Part shown: piece by piece, positions 7,899-16,875 of the stretch
Layout: every line of letters begins with the position of its first letter
Position numbering within the stretch: position 1 is the stretch's first letter
Assembly (NCBI GenBank): GCA_910575555.1
Contig: CAJTFX010000004.1
Span: 1 to 64,000, forward strand
Source of the DNA: Lachnospiraceae bacterium
GTDB lineage: Bacteria > Bacillota > Clostridia > Lachnospirales > Lachnospiraceae
Direction of reading: 5' to 3'
Length of the DNA: 64,000 nucleotides
Program-made: the position numbers and the translations under genes
Notes under the pieces: model-generated
The model's database searches: none
What the model saw: the letters and a program-made list of their open reading frames with translations, nothing else
Told to the model about the DNA's origin: nothing

Positions 7899-8891
7899 CT
7901 ATCTGGACTGCTTCGCTTCATAAACAAGCCCCTGCTCCGCCACAACGCCGTCCAGCCTCTTGTTTGGCGTGTCCGTGGCAAGCGTGATCTTCCGCAGGTC
8001 TTTGTCGTAGTGGTACACCTGATTGGAAAGCCGCTCGCTAAGGTCCACCTGATCCATGTTTATTTCTGCAACCATCCGCGCCAGTTCTTCCGGTTCGCCC
8101 ATTTCTACAGACACGGCGATAACCTCGTGTACGGAAGAAGGCAGGATATACAGGTCTGTCCCCACTTTCTCCGCCAGACTGTGCAGCTTATCCTCATAAA
8201 GCATGGAAGCCGCACCTTCTATCTTTCTTTCATTTGAAATAACCCACATGGTCATTTCCGGCTCCTGCTCCCCGATCATGAGGTCTGCCAGCTCCTTCGG
8301 CATACCGTCAGCCACAAACATATCCCTCATGACTTCATTCATGGACTGCACCACGGGAGGCAGGATGCGTCTGGTGTTTTCCGCAGCAGCCTTAAATAGC
8401 TCTTCCTCTCCCATTCCCAGTGACTCTGCCACATGATTATTGATTACAACGCTTGAAATTCCCTGCTGTTCCACGCCTACTACCCATCGGTATATAATGG
8501 ACAGATCCTGAAAGTCCCTGTGCGGCAGTTTTTTCAGCAGATCCTCGTTCTGCATGGTGTTCACAAGCTGGAATATGATATTGTCCTTTGCCGTGCTTAT
8601 ATCCAGCGGCGGGATCTCTGCCTCCCTGAATGCCTCATCCATCGCTTCTGCCGCTTCCCGCAGGGTTGCCTGTAAGTCCCCTGTCTTTGAATACTTCTCA
8701 TACATATCATTGATATATAAAGTGGGGGAAATCATTGTATTTTCATTCTGCGCCAAAAGGCTGAGTCCGTCCAGTTTACGGTTTACCTTATCCACCGGGG
8801 TAACTCTTACCTCCATGTCCTGATAGCCCTTTGGCATATAGGATAAAAAACTCTCCTTCACTACTTCTTTGAATATTTCATAATCCATCAT
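7899..8891 (-). CDS. DUF5688 family protein (copy 2)
   Basis: This paralogue of the neighbouring gene starts at 8891 (MMDYEIFKEVVKESFLSYMP), with GGAGG 10 nt upstream. The PHRDFQDLSIIYRWV, VGTDLYILPSSVHEVIAVS and LATDTPNKRLDG blocks align with copy 1; the rest has diverged. It follows directly on the XRE regulator gene, suggesting a three-gene cassette. No enzymatic motif is visible and the role is unknown. Confidence 0.85.
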   Translation of the reverse strand: MMDYEIFKEVVKESFLSYMPKGYQDMEVRVTPVDKVNRKLDGLSLLAQNENTMISPTLYINDMYEKYSKTGDLQATLREAAEAMDEAFREAEIPPLDISTAKDNIIFQLVNTMQNEDLLKKLPHRDFQDLSIIYRWVVGVEQQGISSVVINNHVAESLGMGEEELFKAAAENTRRILPPVVQSMNEVMRDMFVADGMPKELADLMIGEQEPEMTMWVISNERKIEGAASMLYEDKLHSLAEKVGTDLYILPSSVHEVIAVSVEMGEPEELARMVAEINMDQVDLSERLSNQVYHYDKDLRKITLATDTPNKRLDGVVAEQGLVYEAKQSR

Positions 8892-8908
8892 AAATTCCAT
8901 TCCTCCAA

Positions 8909-9346
8909 TCAAAAACGGGATAACGCCTGATCCCCGCAGTATTTTTCAATTCCATTCATGAACCCGAACTTCTTTTCAATATATTCCGTTTCAGACAACT
9001 GCCCTTCCAGCGCCATATTGTATTCCGACATGAAAACCTGTATTTCTTCCAGAACTGCATCTGTCAGGGACAGCGGATAGTCTGACGACGGAAGGATATA
9101 CGCCCAGCACAGTTGAAAGACAATATCCTCATGTGGCATTTCCGCATCCCACATCAACACTTTTGGATTTACGCCCAAAGCCTCTGCAATACAACGGTTA
9201 CGGTCCGGTTTTGGTGTACGGGTTCCATTTTCATACTGCGCAATGAACAGGTGTCCGTTTTTCCCAAAATTGCAGGCGTTTCCAAGCTCCTTCTGCGTCA
9301 TCTGCCGGAATGTGCGTATAAATTTCAGCCTGTCTCCATAAGTCAT
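8909..9346 (-). CDS. XRE-family helix-turn-helix regulator
   Basis: Residues about 5-60 form an XRE-type HTH (GDRLKFIRTFRQMTQKELG…IAQYENGTRTPKPDRN), followed by an acidic helical C-terminal part with WDAEMPHEDIVFQLCWAY. It is likely a DNA-binding repressor or activator of nearby ICE genes. GAGGTGAAG precedes the ATG at 9346. It lies between the terminator of the adhesin gene and the DUF5688 pair. No operator was identified. Confidence 0.85.
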   Translation of the reverse strand: MTYGDRLKFIRTFRQMTQKELGNACNFGKNGHLFIAQYENGTRTPKPDRNRCIAEALGVNPKVLMWDAEMPHEDIVFQLCWAYILPSSDYPLSLTDAVLEEIQVFMSEYNMALEGQLSETEYIEKKFGFMNGIEKYCGDQALSRF

Positions 9347-9383
9347 GTTTCTTCACCTCACTCTGCGCTTTTTATTGCAGATA

Positions 9384-9411
9384 ATAAGCCGGGGATTTCT
9401 CCTCGGCTTAT
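9384..9411 (-). terminator. Probable terminator after the adhesin gene
   Basis: An inverted repeat with ATAAGCCG/CGGCTTAT outer arms and GGA/TCC inner arms closes on a TTTC loop. It lies 16 nt after the stop of the adhesin gene. The minus-strand 3' flank is TTATTATC rather than a pure T run, so termination may be partial. Confidence 0.55.
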
Positions 9412-9426
9412 CCATCTGTTCTGTTT

Positions 9427-12400
9427 CTATGCCTCTGCGCCGTCCCCGTCTTTTCTCTTTTTCCAGAAAAGAGCTGCAAGTCCGGCAGCGACAGCCGCAA
9501 GCCCGAACCCTGCAAATACCCACGGGTTCATGTTATCCCCGGTCTGCGGGAGTTTCGGTTCCGTAGGCTTGTTTGTCACTTCAAGGGTGTACTCGATCAC
9601 TTTTGTCTTTCCGTCCTTGTATTCAAACTTCACTTCCTTTGGCGTGGAATCAAGCAGATACCCTTCCGGCGCTTCCACTTCCACTACGGTATAAGTGACT
9701 GCCGCCTCATACTTCCCGTCCTTAAATACTGCAATCGGAAGTTCGCCGCTCTCTGCATGACCGTCCTTGTCCGTGGTAAGTGTCTCGATCACTTTCCCGT
9801 CCTTGTCACGGATTTCAAATTTTGCGCCTGCAAGCGCTTTTCCGTCCTCTGACTTCTTGCTGATGATGATCTTTCCAACTGCCGCTTCGTCCTTCATTGC
9901 TACTTTCTGGATTTCGGCTGTCTCCTTTACCTCAAACTCAATATCCTGTGCGATGACATACCCGAACGGCGCTGTCTCTTCACGCAGGGTATATTTTCCG
10001 GCAGGCAGCTTCTCAATCATGTGCGGCTCTTTGCCGGAAGTCCACTTCTCAACCAGATTGCCGTCTGCGTCAATGACAGAAAGAACAGCACCTTCAAGCT
10101 CATTGTCGCCTGTAATGTCAGTCTTTGAAATCTGCACTTTGATCGGCTTGTTTTCAAATTCTGCCTCAAATTCGATCACTTCCTTATCATCGCCCTGATA
10201 TGACGCATCCACCTCAAATACCTTGTCGGACTTCACATATCCCTTTGGCGCTGTCAGCTCCTGCACATAATACTTTCCAAGCGGGAGGTCAGATACAAAG
10301 GTCAGCTTTCCGTCCTTTCCGGTCACGCCACGCTCAATTTCAGTTCCGGCTTTTACAACGACTTTGCCGTCCTTGTTCACAATGTCCTCTTTTGCAAACA
10401 GTCCGAATACGGCTCCCTCAAGAACCTCTTTCGTGCCTGCCTCTTTCTTAACCACAGTGATCTGCACTTTCTGTCTCTCATTGCTGATGTTCATTCCCGC
10501 ATAAACCACTTCTGTTTCCTGATCAATATAGGAAAGGTCTGCTTCGATTGGCGTATCGTCCAGAACGAACCCTTCCAGTGTCTTTGTCTCCACAAGGTAA
10601 TACTTTCCAAGCGGCAGATTGTCAATGCCTGCATAGCCTTTCTCGTCAGTGACGATGGTTGCCACAAGTTCGTCCGCCTCATAATAGATTGTGTCAAGAC
10701 CGTCCGGGCTTACAATGTCCTCCGCTGCATAGACTTCAAATTCAACACCTGCAAGGCTGTCCTTGAAATAGTTGAAAATGAAATCATACCAGTGTCCTTT
10801 CATAAGGGTAGTGTCCGTTACAAATTCGCCGTCCTTATTGATGATGATTGCGCCTGTTGGAACTTCGTCTTTCATGACTACGCTCTGAACGTCAGCGGTA
10901 TCTTCCACCGTAAACTTGATTTCCTCTGCTTTCAGATAGCCGTAAGGCGCAAATTCCTCACGGAGCGTATAAGTCTCCCCTGCTGCAAGTCTCTTGATAA
11001 CATGAGCCTCATCTGCCACGGAAGTCCATCTGTCAACCACATTGCCGTCCTTGTCAATGACGGTAAGCATTGCACCGGAAAGCTCTGCGCCGCTTGCAAT
11101 GTCCTCCTTTGTAAATTCAAAGGTTGTAGGCTCATTCAGAAATTCGCTGCTGTACTCTGCAACTGCTTCATGCTGTCCCTGGTACTCTGTCTCAAAAGTG
11201 ATTACTTCATCACTGGAAACATAGCCTTTCGGCGCTTCCAGCTCCTTTACCTCATAAACTGCAAACGGGTAATCCTTTTTGAAAGCGATCCTGCCGTTTT
11301 CGTCAGATGTTGCAGATTCAAGGAGTGTGCCTGCTTCAATAATTACTTCCCCACTGGCATTTTCAATGTCCTCTGCCGCATACAGTCCGAATACTGCGCC
11401 TGCAACCGGGGTATCTTCCTCTGCATCTTTCTTAATGACGGACATATCCAGTTTCTGTCTGTCATTGGTAAATGTCACGCTTTCATGGATCACCGGGGTT
11501 TTATCGTCCACATAGACGAATGTTACAGGCTGCTCTTCCCCGTTCAGCACATAGCCATAAGGCGCTTTGGTTTCCACTACACGGTACTGTCCGAGCGGAA
11601 GTCCTGAAATGCCTGCTTTCCCATCTTCCCCGGTTGTGAGCGTTGCAACAAGATCACCCCTGCTGTAATACTTTGTCCTGTTCCCGTTCTCGTCCTTCTG
11701 CATGTCCGCCGTAAAAATATCCTCTGCGGCATATACTTCAAACTCTGCCCCTGCAAGGGAGCCTTCCTTGTAAACAAACTCCTTTTCTTCGGAATCTGCA
11801 AACAGTCCGCCCTTGTAGCCGTCAAGGATTTCGCCTTTCTTCTCCACCGTCAGTTCCCCGGTAACTGGCTCGTCCTCATACTCCACGGTAATGATTGCAT
11901 CATAGGTGTCAGGATCGGTTTCATAGAACGTATCAGAATCCACCGACACTTCCACATAATTTGTGTTCAGCACATACCCGTAAGGCGCTTTCACTTCCTC
12001 AATGCGGTAATTCCCTATCTTCAATACGTCAGGCAGGATCAAGTCGCCATCTTCGTCCGTGAAGAAAGAAGTGTGTGTAACCTTTGACGGATAAGTTGTA
12101 ACCATCTTGACATATTCGTTTTTGTCAAGGTTGAAAATCTTAAACTCTGTATTAGGGATAAGGACTGTCTGTTTTGTGTCAGCGTCCTTCTTGATCACAC
12201 GCAGCTTTGCGGTAAATTCACGGTCAATGAATACACGCCATACCTGCGGCTCTGCCGGGTGGTTCTCCACAATCCTTACTTCAAAAGGTCTTACTGTTTC
12301 CATGTTGTGAGGCGTTACTGTCTCAACTACCACATAAGTCCCGTAAGGGATTGGCTGTGTCACGATATGCCCCTTTGCGTCCGTGAAAAGGGTAGTTTCT

Positions 12401-14805
12401 CCCTTGCTGCCGATTTTTACGGCTTCTGCGCTGTCAAAATCATAACTTCCATCTTCCAGTACGGATAAGGAAGATTTCAGGTATGCGGTAAAGCCTGCGC
12501 CAGACAGTACAGGCGCTTCCGTGTCGTCCCCGTTGTCGGATACTTTGATAAGCTGGAACGGCTGCTTGATGACCTGCTCTGCCGATGTTGTGCTTCTTGA
12601 CACTTCCGCTACCAGATCGCCCTCATAATCGCAGATAACATCATGTTCCTCTTCGTCAAGAAGATACCCCTCTGAAGGTGTGATCTCCTTTACATAGTAG
12701 TTGCCGAGATAGAGGTTCTTTACCTCTGCATTGCCGCCCTTGTCCGTTGTCAGTGTTGCAACAAGGTCCCCCGCATGGAAGATAATGCCTGTTGCGCCGT
12801 CCGGGTGTGCAATATCGTCACGGGCATACAGACCATAGACTGCGCCCTCCAGTTTTGCGTCTCCCTGCGGAACTGCTTTTCCTGTTTCCTTATCCACCTT
12901 GTAGATATGGATCTTTGCTGTTGTCCTGTCATTTGCAAAGGTGTGTGTAAATGTTGCCTTTGCGGTTGTTTCCGGCAGATAGTTGAACGTAAAGCTGTAT
13001 ACGTCAGAACTGTTCCTGTAATATGCGTAAGGAGCCTGTGTCTCTGAAATATAGTAGCTGTTTGCGATTGGAAGGTCTACCGTGTAAGCGGCGCTGCCGT
13101 CCTCCCCTGTTGTAACGGTCTGTAATGCAGTCCCCTTTGTCACAATGACCTGTCCTGCATAGTTCTTGATGTCATTTCCCGCATAAAGCGTGTACTGTCC
13201 GCCGTCCAGCGGGTTTGTTGTCTCAGAATCTTTCTTTGTAACGGAAACTTCCGCTTTCTGTCTGGCATTCAGGACGGTTGCCCCTTCATACTGCACTTCC
13301 ACCGTCTGATCCTTATACTCGATTTTTACGGTCTGCGGTGTGGTGTTGATAGTGTATCCGTCAATGCTCTTTGTCTCTGTCACGATATAGGTTCCAAGAT
13401 GAAGGTCTGATAACAGCACTTTTCCGTCGCTTCCGCTCACAAGGTTTTCAGCGATCACGTCCCCTTTGTTGTAGACTTTTGTGCCGTCTGCCTTGTAAAT
13501 GTCTGCGCCTGCTGTCACTTTGAAAACAGCCCCCGGCAGTTTCTTTTTCTCATAAGTGAAATTGCTGCCATTCCATCCGGTCAGGACTTCTCCCTCTTTA
13601 TAAATGGTAATCGCCCCAAGCTGCTCCTTGTCTGTTGCGCTGATCCCGGTTGTCTGTCCTGCCTTTACGGTCAGTGTGTGGACTTTGCCGCTCAGTACAT
13701 ATCCTTTCGGAGCGGTAATTTCTTTTACATAGTAGGTTCCTGCCACAAGTGCATTGGATTTTGCATAACCGTTCCCGTCTGTAGTCATGGTATCTACCTT
13801 ATTGGTGCATCCGCTGTCAGAATAAATACCGTACACGGCTCCTTTCAGCTTCACGCCACTGGACTCATCGGTCTTAACGATCTCCCCATAGCCGATGTTT
13901 TCCGTCTTTACCTTGAAATAGGCATGGATAGGATCGGCGCTAGGTCTTTCCGAAACAAACTCCTGATAATTGGCTTTTTCCGTAAGCCAGAACACACAAC
14001 TTGAAGTAGTCTCTACCTCGCCTGCCGTGGAGTTCATGGTTGCCATCGTTGCCGCCGTGTTCACTTCCTTACTGGAAATGGTGACGCTGTTCCCGTCCTT
14101 TTCCACTTTGTAGCCGCTCAGTGAAATGTCAAAACTGCCAAGTACGCCGTTGCTGTCAGTAAGGGTTTTCTCAAAGCGCTGGTTCCCCTCATTCCATTTC
14201 AGCTCATAAGTTTCCGCACCGCTCTGTGTCCTGCTTGCAAAACTCGGTCTTATCGCATTATAAGACTTGCTGATGTTGCTTTTCAGGCTTGTATAATAAT
14301 CATAGGACGATGACGGGTTCGGAGCCGTATCGCACAGCTTTCTTGCTGCGGAATCCCCGCTGCCAGTGCCGAACAGGTTCCCCACAATCACCCACACCAT
14401 TGCCTGCGTCGCTATGAACTGGTCGCACTGGTCATTTGACGGCTGTGTGGCGCTGTTGCTGTTAAACCCAAAATACAGGCAGTAGCTTAAAAGTTTCTCC
14501 TGCTGTGCCGACATGGAAGTGCTTGAGTTGGGATAGCTGTTCATGAGCTGCCCTCCGTCTGCCGCCAGACCAAAGTTCATACAGTAGGCGGCATTGCCGT
14601 CCAGTATGGCATACAGGATCTTCCCGTGGTCATAGCCAGCCTTTAACTCGCTTACCTCGCCGGATGCTCTTGTTGATGCATACCAGAAAGCGATGTTTGC
14701 GCTGGAACTTGCCGCAAATGCAGTTGTTCCGTTACTAAACAGCGTTGTAAAGACTGTGAGCAGGGCTAAGAACCCTGCCATAAACCTTTTCATTTTCTGT
14801 TTCAT
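9427..14805 (-). CDS. Giant Cna_B/SpaA-type LPQTG surface adhesin
   Basis: The 1,792-residue protein starts behind AAGGAGG with a signal peptide (about 1-32). A thioester-type head follows, with the Cys in NAAYCMNFGL and a TQAMVW motif. Then come about 13 Cna_B-like repeats, each opening with a Lys-rich strand such as VTKKD and closing with an E-x-PYGY or APKGY element that forms Lys-Asn isopeptides in this family. It ends with LPQTG, a hydrophobic span and KKRKDG for sortase anchoring. No sortase gene is visible. As part of an ICE it may mediate mating-pair contact or host attachment, which is inference. Confidence 0.93.
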   Translation of the reverse strand: MKQKMKRFMAGFLALLTVFTTLFSNGTTAFAASSSANIAFWYASTRASGEVSELKAGYDHGKILYAILDGNAAYCMNFGLAADGGQLMNSYPNSSTSMSAQQEKLLSYCLYFGFNSNSATQPSNDQCDQFIATQAMVWVIVGNLFGTGSGDSAARKLCDTAPNPSSSYDYYTSLKSNISKSYNAIRPSFASRTQSGAETYELKWNEGNQRFEKTLTDSNGVLGSFDISLSGYKVEKDGNSVTISSKEVNTAATMATMNSTAGEVETTSSCVFWLTEKANYQEFVSERPSADPIHAYFKVKTENIGYGEIVKTDESSGVKLKGAVYGIYSDSGCTNKVDTMTTDGNGYAKSNALVAGTYYVKEITAPKGYVLSGKVHTLTVKAGQTTGISATDKEQLGAITIYKEGEVLTGWNGSNFTYEKKKLPGAVFKVTAGADIYKADGTKVYNKGDVIAENLVSGSDGKVLLSDLHLGTYIVTETKSIDGYTINTTPQTVKIEYKDQTVEVQYEGATVLNARQKAEVSVTKKDSETTNPLDGGQYTLYAGNDIKNYAGQVIVTKGTALQTVTTGEDGSAAYTVDLPIANSYYISETQAPYAYYRNSSDVYSFTFNYLPETTAKATFTHTFANDRTTAKIHIYKVDKETGKAVPQGDAKLEGAVYGLYARDDIAHPDGATGIIFHAGDLVATLTTDKGGNAEVKNLYLGNYYVKEITPSEGYLLDEEEHDVICDYEGDLVAEVSRSTTSAEQVIKQPFQLIKVSDNGDDTEAPVLSGAGFTAYLKSSLSVLEDGSYDFDSAEAVKIGSKGETTLFTDAKGHIVTQPIPYGTYVVVETVTPHNMETVRPFEVRIVENHPAEPQVWRVFIDREFTAKLRVIKKDADTKQTVLIPNTEFKIFNLDKNEYVKMVTTYPSKVTHTSFFTDEDGDLILPDVLKIGNYRIEEVKAPYGYVLNTNYVEVSVDSDTFYETDPDTYDAIITVEYEDEPVTGELTVEKKGEILDGYKGGLFADSEEKEFVYKEGSLAGAEFEVYAAEDIFTADMQKDENGNRTKYYSRGDLVATLTTGEDGKAGISGLPLGQYRVVETKAPYGYVLNGEEQPVTFVYVDDKTPVIHESVTFTNDRQKLDMSVIKKDAEEDTPVAGAVFGLYAAEDIENASGEVIIEAGTLLESATSDENGRIAFKKDYPFAVYEVKELEAPKGYVSSDEVITFETEYQGQHEAVAEYSSEFLNEPTTFEFTKEDIASGAELSGAMLTVIDKDGNVVDRWTSVADEAHVIKRLAAGETYTLREEFAPYGYLKAEEIKFTVEDTADVQSVVMKDEVPTGAIIINKDGEFVTDTTLMKGHWYDFIFNYFKDSLAGVEFEVYAAEDIVSPDGLDTIYYEADELVATIVTDEKGYAGIDNLPLGKYYLVETKTLEGFVLDDTPIEADLSYIDQETEVVYAGMNISNERQKVQITVVKKEAGTKEVLEGAVFGLFAKEDIVNKDGKVVVKAGTEIERGVTGKDGKLTFVSDLPLGKYYVQELTAPKGYVKSDKVFEVDASYQGDDKEVIEFEAEFENKPIKVQISKTDITGDNELEGAVLSVIDADGNLVEKWTSGKEPHMIEKLPAGKYTLREETAPFGYVIAQDIEFEVKETAEIQKVAMKDEAAVGKIIISKKSEDGKALAGAKFEIRDKDGKVIETLTTDKDGHAESGELPIAVFKDGKYEAAVTYTVVEVEAPEGYLLDSTPKEVKFEYKDGKTKVIEYTLEVTNKPTEPKLPQTGDNMNPWVFAGFGLAAVAAGLAALFWKKRKDGDGAEA

Positions 14806-14831
14806 TCAGATTTCCTCCTTAATAATAGGGC

Positions 14832-14870
14832 AAAAAAAATGACAAACCCCATAAAATGGCTTGTCATTTT
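14832..14870 (-). terminator. Intrinsic terminator just before the adhesin gene
   Basis: On the minus strand an AAAATGACAA/TTGTCATTTT stem (with further pairing inside) is followed by eight T residues. It ends 26 nt before the adhesin ATG. It stops transcription from the lipoprotein gene, yet leaves almost no space for a separate adhesin promoter. Conditional read-through is therefore possible. Confidence 0.8.
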
Positions 14871-14929
14871 CCGTTTACTGTTACTCTGTTTTATTCCTTT
14901 CATCTTCATCCATACATCGGTATGCCCTC

Positions 14930-15736
14930 TTACCTATAGCAGCGGAACTCATAAAAGTCCGTCCCGTTCAGGTTATACACCCCTGCATACCCGATGTTAA
15001 ATACAGATTCCGTTTCCAGCAGCATCATTCCCGCAATATAGTCCGCTATTTCGTCCTCACTGCCAAGATTCCTGCCTGATGTGGTGGACGCCCTGTTTAA
15101 GTCTGTCTCCACAAAAACGCTGTAATAACCCAGTCCGTCATACGGATAATAGGAATTGTATTCTTCCTGCGTTATCTTCCCCTCTGACAGAAGGTTTGCA
15201 AGGTTGTCCGTGGTGGTTATCATGCCGCCTGCCTGACACTTTGCAACTGCCTTGCTGCATACGGAAACGGGATCATACGATACTGCGGTCACTGTCTGTT
15301 CCTGCGGCTTTGGTTCCTCCGGCTTCGTCTCTTCCTGCTTTGCCTCTTCCGGTTTCGTCTCTTCCGGCTTTGCTTCTTCCGGCTTCGGTTCTTCCTGCTT
15401 TGGCACGTCTGTACTGCCCTGCGCAGGTTCCGTTTCCTGTTTCTGCCCCGGCTGGCTTGCAGACTTGGGTTCGGGCGTTTCCTCTGCCTCCTTATCCCCC
15501 TCTTCCTGCTCTGTCTCTTTCGCCGTTTCCTTTTCGGTATGCTCTTTTTCGGTATCCCCGTTTTCTGCCTGATCCGCAGCAGGGGCTTCTTTATCCTCCG
15601 CCATATCTAGTTCCTCAGTGTCTATTACTGTTTCAGTCGCTTCCGTCTCCATATCAGGTACAACATTGTCCTTATTGCCACATCCGGCAGCAAGCATGAT
15701 AGTTACGGATAAAATCAGAAATAATCTCTTTTTCAT
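14930..15736 (-). CDS. Lipoprotein with Pro/Glu/Lys repeat linker
   Basis: A signal peptide with lipobox LAAGC (Cys near residue 20) marks this as a membrane-anchored lipoprotein of 268 residues. A long acidic linker follows, with repeated KPEEAKPEETKPEE units of 6-12 residues that differ by few changes. A C-terminal domain of about 100 residues contains CSKAVAKCQAGGM and ends YEFRCYR. The start at 15736 has AAAGGTG 8 nt upstream. The linker probably spans the cell wall. Its domain is not recognised. It precedes the surface adhesin gene. Confidence 0.85.
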   Translation of the reverse strand: MKKRLFLILSVTIMLAAGCGNKDNVVPDMETEATETVIDTEELDMAEDKEAPAADQAENGDTEKEHTEKETAKETEQEEGDKEAEETPEPKSASQPGQKQETEPAQGSTDVPKQEEPKPEEAKPEETKPEEAKQEETKPEEPKPQEQTVTAVSYDPVSVCSKAVAKCQAGGMITTTDNLANLLSEGKITQEEYNSYYPYDGLGYYSVFVETDLNRASTTSGRNLGSEDEIADYIAGMMLLETESVFNIGYAGVYNLNGTDFYEFRCYR

Positions 15737-15755
15737 ATGAATCACCTTTCCTTTC

Positions 15756-15862
15756 CCCATAAGGGAAAGGCAGGCTGTGTCCGTGTACCGCTGTCCTATC
15801 CCTTATGGGCAGACTCTGTATCATTTACACGGGACACATATCGGTTCAGGTCTGTCCCGTAT
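15756..15862 (-). promoter_or_regulatory. Two strong stem-loops in the lipoprotein leader
   Basis: A perfect 11-bp inverted repeat (CCCATAAGGGA, 15756-15766 with 15799-15809) encloses 32 nt and ends right at the lipoprotein RBS. A second one, ACGGGACA/TGTCCCGT, spans 15829-15862. Neither has a T tract, so RNA structure affecting translation or mRNA stability is more likely than termination. Confidence 0.5.
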
Positions 15863-15888
15863 TCTGTGCATTGTTTCCTCCTATGAAA

Positions 15889-15972
15889 CTACTTCATTCT
15901 GCCAAAATATGCAAGCATTCTTTTAAGTCTCTTGTCCTTTGCATATGCCTTGTAGAATTTCAGCATCCACAT
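15889..15972 (-). CDS. Basic micropeptide (27 aa)
   Basis: ATG 15972 lies behind GGAGG with 9-nt spacing, and the ORF encodes a lysine-rich, amphipathic 27-residue peptide beginning MWMLKFYKAYAKDKRLKRML. It follows the 78-residue ORF after 12 nt. The good ribosome site supports translation, but the small size makes this tentative. No homologue is recognised. Confidence 0.45.
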   Translation of the reverse strand: MWMLKFYKAYAKDKRLKRMLAYFGRMK

Positions 15973-15984
15973 ATTTACCACCTC

Positions 15985-16221
15985 CTAGTGCCGTTCTTCC
16001 ATATCTGCCCCTGCCTCCCCTAATCTCCTTGCTTTATCTTCAAGGATTAACCGCTTCAGATAAGCGCCGCTTTTGTTATTCTTCTCAAACCATTCCCGTG
16101 CCTCCATATCGGTTGTGGGATTGAATTGCAGAGTAAACCTCAATACTTTCTTGCGGTATGCCTCCGACATTTCATATCTCCGCTGTTTCCTTTCTTCTTC
16201 TGTCAGTTTTTCCCTTTTCAT
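15985..16221 (-). CDS. Hypothetical basic ICE protein (78 aa)
   Basis: The 78-residue protein is strongly charged and helical, beginning MKREKLTEEERKQRRYEMSE. Part of it (VLRFTLQFNPTTDMEAREWF) resembles the strand-helix layout of small DNA-binding ribbon-helix-helix proteins, though this is weak. GAGGAG precedes the ATG. It lies in the small-gene run after parM. Function unknown. Confidence 0.7.
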   Translation of the reverse strand: MKREKLTEEERKQRRYEMSEAYRKKVLRFTLQFNPTTDMEAREWFEKNNKSGAYLKRLILEDKARRLGEAGADMEERH

Positions 16222-16234
16222 TTACAATCTCCTC

Positions 16235-16417
16235 TCACCGTCTGCCTGCCGAAACACCCGCCATCGTCAGCACAATCCTCATAACAAGGGCGAGTAACAG
16301 CAGGAACAGTTTAGCTATCCCAAGCGCCAGCTTCAATGCCACAAGCACCGCCTGTAATATCCATTTCAATATGGTAAGCAATACCACTCCGGTCTTTCTT
16401 AAAACTATTCCTGCCAT
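16235..16417 (-). CDS. Small hydrophobic membrane protein (60 aa)
   Basis: Most of the protein is hydrophobic (residues about 10-50, rich in L, V, A and I), giving one long or two short membrane helices, with Arg residues at both ends. AGGAGG precedes ATG 16417. It follows the ParM partner candidate at 16430. It could be a membrane anchor in the ICE operon, but no family is recognised. Confidence 0.7.
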   Translation of the reverse strand: MAGIVLRKTGVVLLTILKWILQAVLVALKLALGIAKLFLLLLALVMRIVLTMAGVSAGRR

Positions 16418-16429
16418 AAAACATTCCTC

Positions 16430-16864
16430 CTATCCCCAGTTGTCAACCAGTTCCATCATGGTTGGATCTGCGGGTTCCTCTGTATTATTGGTTGCTGTTT
16501 CCTTTGCCACGGTTTCCATGACCATCCTTCCCATGCCGCCCTCCGCCACCCTTGCCGCCCCGCCTCCGAGGGCAGCGCCGAGCAGCATGATAATTTCATT
16601 CTTAACTTCATTCTTTAGTTCTTCACGGATACCCTCTAAGTCACTCCTTGAAATGTATTCCTCTTTCTTCTGTCCTCCTGTCTCTCTCAACAGGTTTTCA
16701 TCACCAAAGCTGTTTGCATAGAAGTCTATGGCATCCGTTATGAACTGGTTTACAGACTTATGAATGTCCGTATTCAGTTCCGCAAGTACCTTGTTTACCC
16801 TGCGCTGCTGTTCATTGTCAAGATTGAGGCGGTAACTTCGGAAAACAATATTCGACTTTGCCAT
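16430..16864 (-). CDS. Probable ParM partner protein (144 aa)
   Basis: The start at 16864 (MAKSNIVFRSYRLNLDNEQQRR) has AGGAG 8 nt upstream. The N-terminal 60 residues have a strand-helix-helix look (VFRSYRLNLDNEQQRRVNKVL…SVNQFITDAIDFYAN), as in ribbon-helix-helix adaptor proteins. The C-terminal half has coiled coil plus a Gly/Ala-rich stretch. It is next to the parM-like gene, the usual place for a ParR-type centromere binder. That role is inferred from position and a weak fold match. Confidence 0.6.
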   Translation of the reverse strand: MAKSNIVFRSYRLNLDNEQQRRVNKVLAELNTDIHKSVNQFITDAIDFYANSFGDENLLRETGGQKKEEYISRSDLEGIREELKNEVKNEIIMLLGAALGGGAARVAEGGMGRMVMETVAKETATNNTEEPADPTMMELVDNWG

Positions 16865-16875
16865 ATGCCCCACTC

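Noticed and set aside
10200-14004. Plus-strand ORFs opposite the adhesin gene
   Set aside because: They are Phe/Cys/Ser-rich antisense translations of repeated Cna_B units and have no RBS.
15303-15420. Possible tandem repeat locus or CRISPR in the lipoprotein gene
   Set aside because: The repeats are short in-frame codon repeats for a Pro/Glu/Lys linker, with no spacers and no cas genes.
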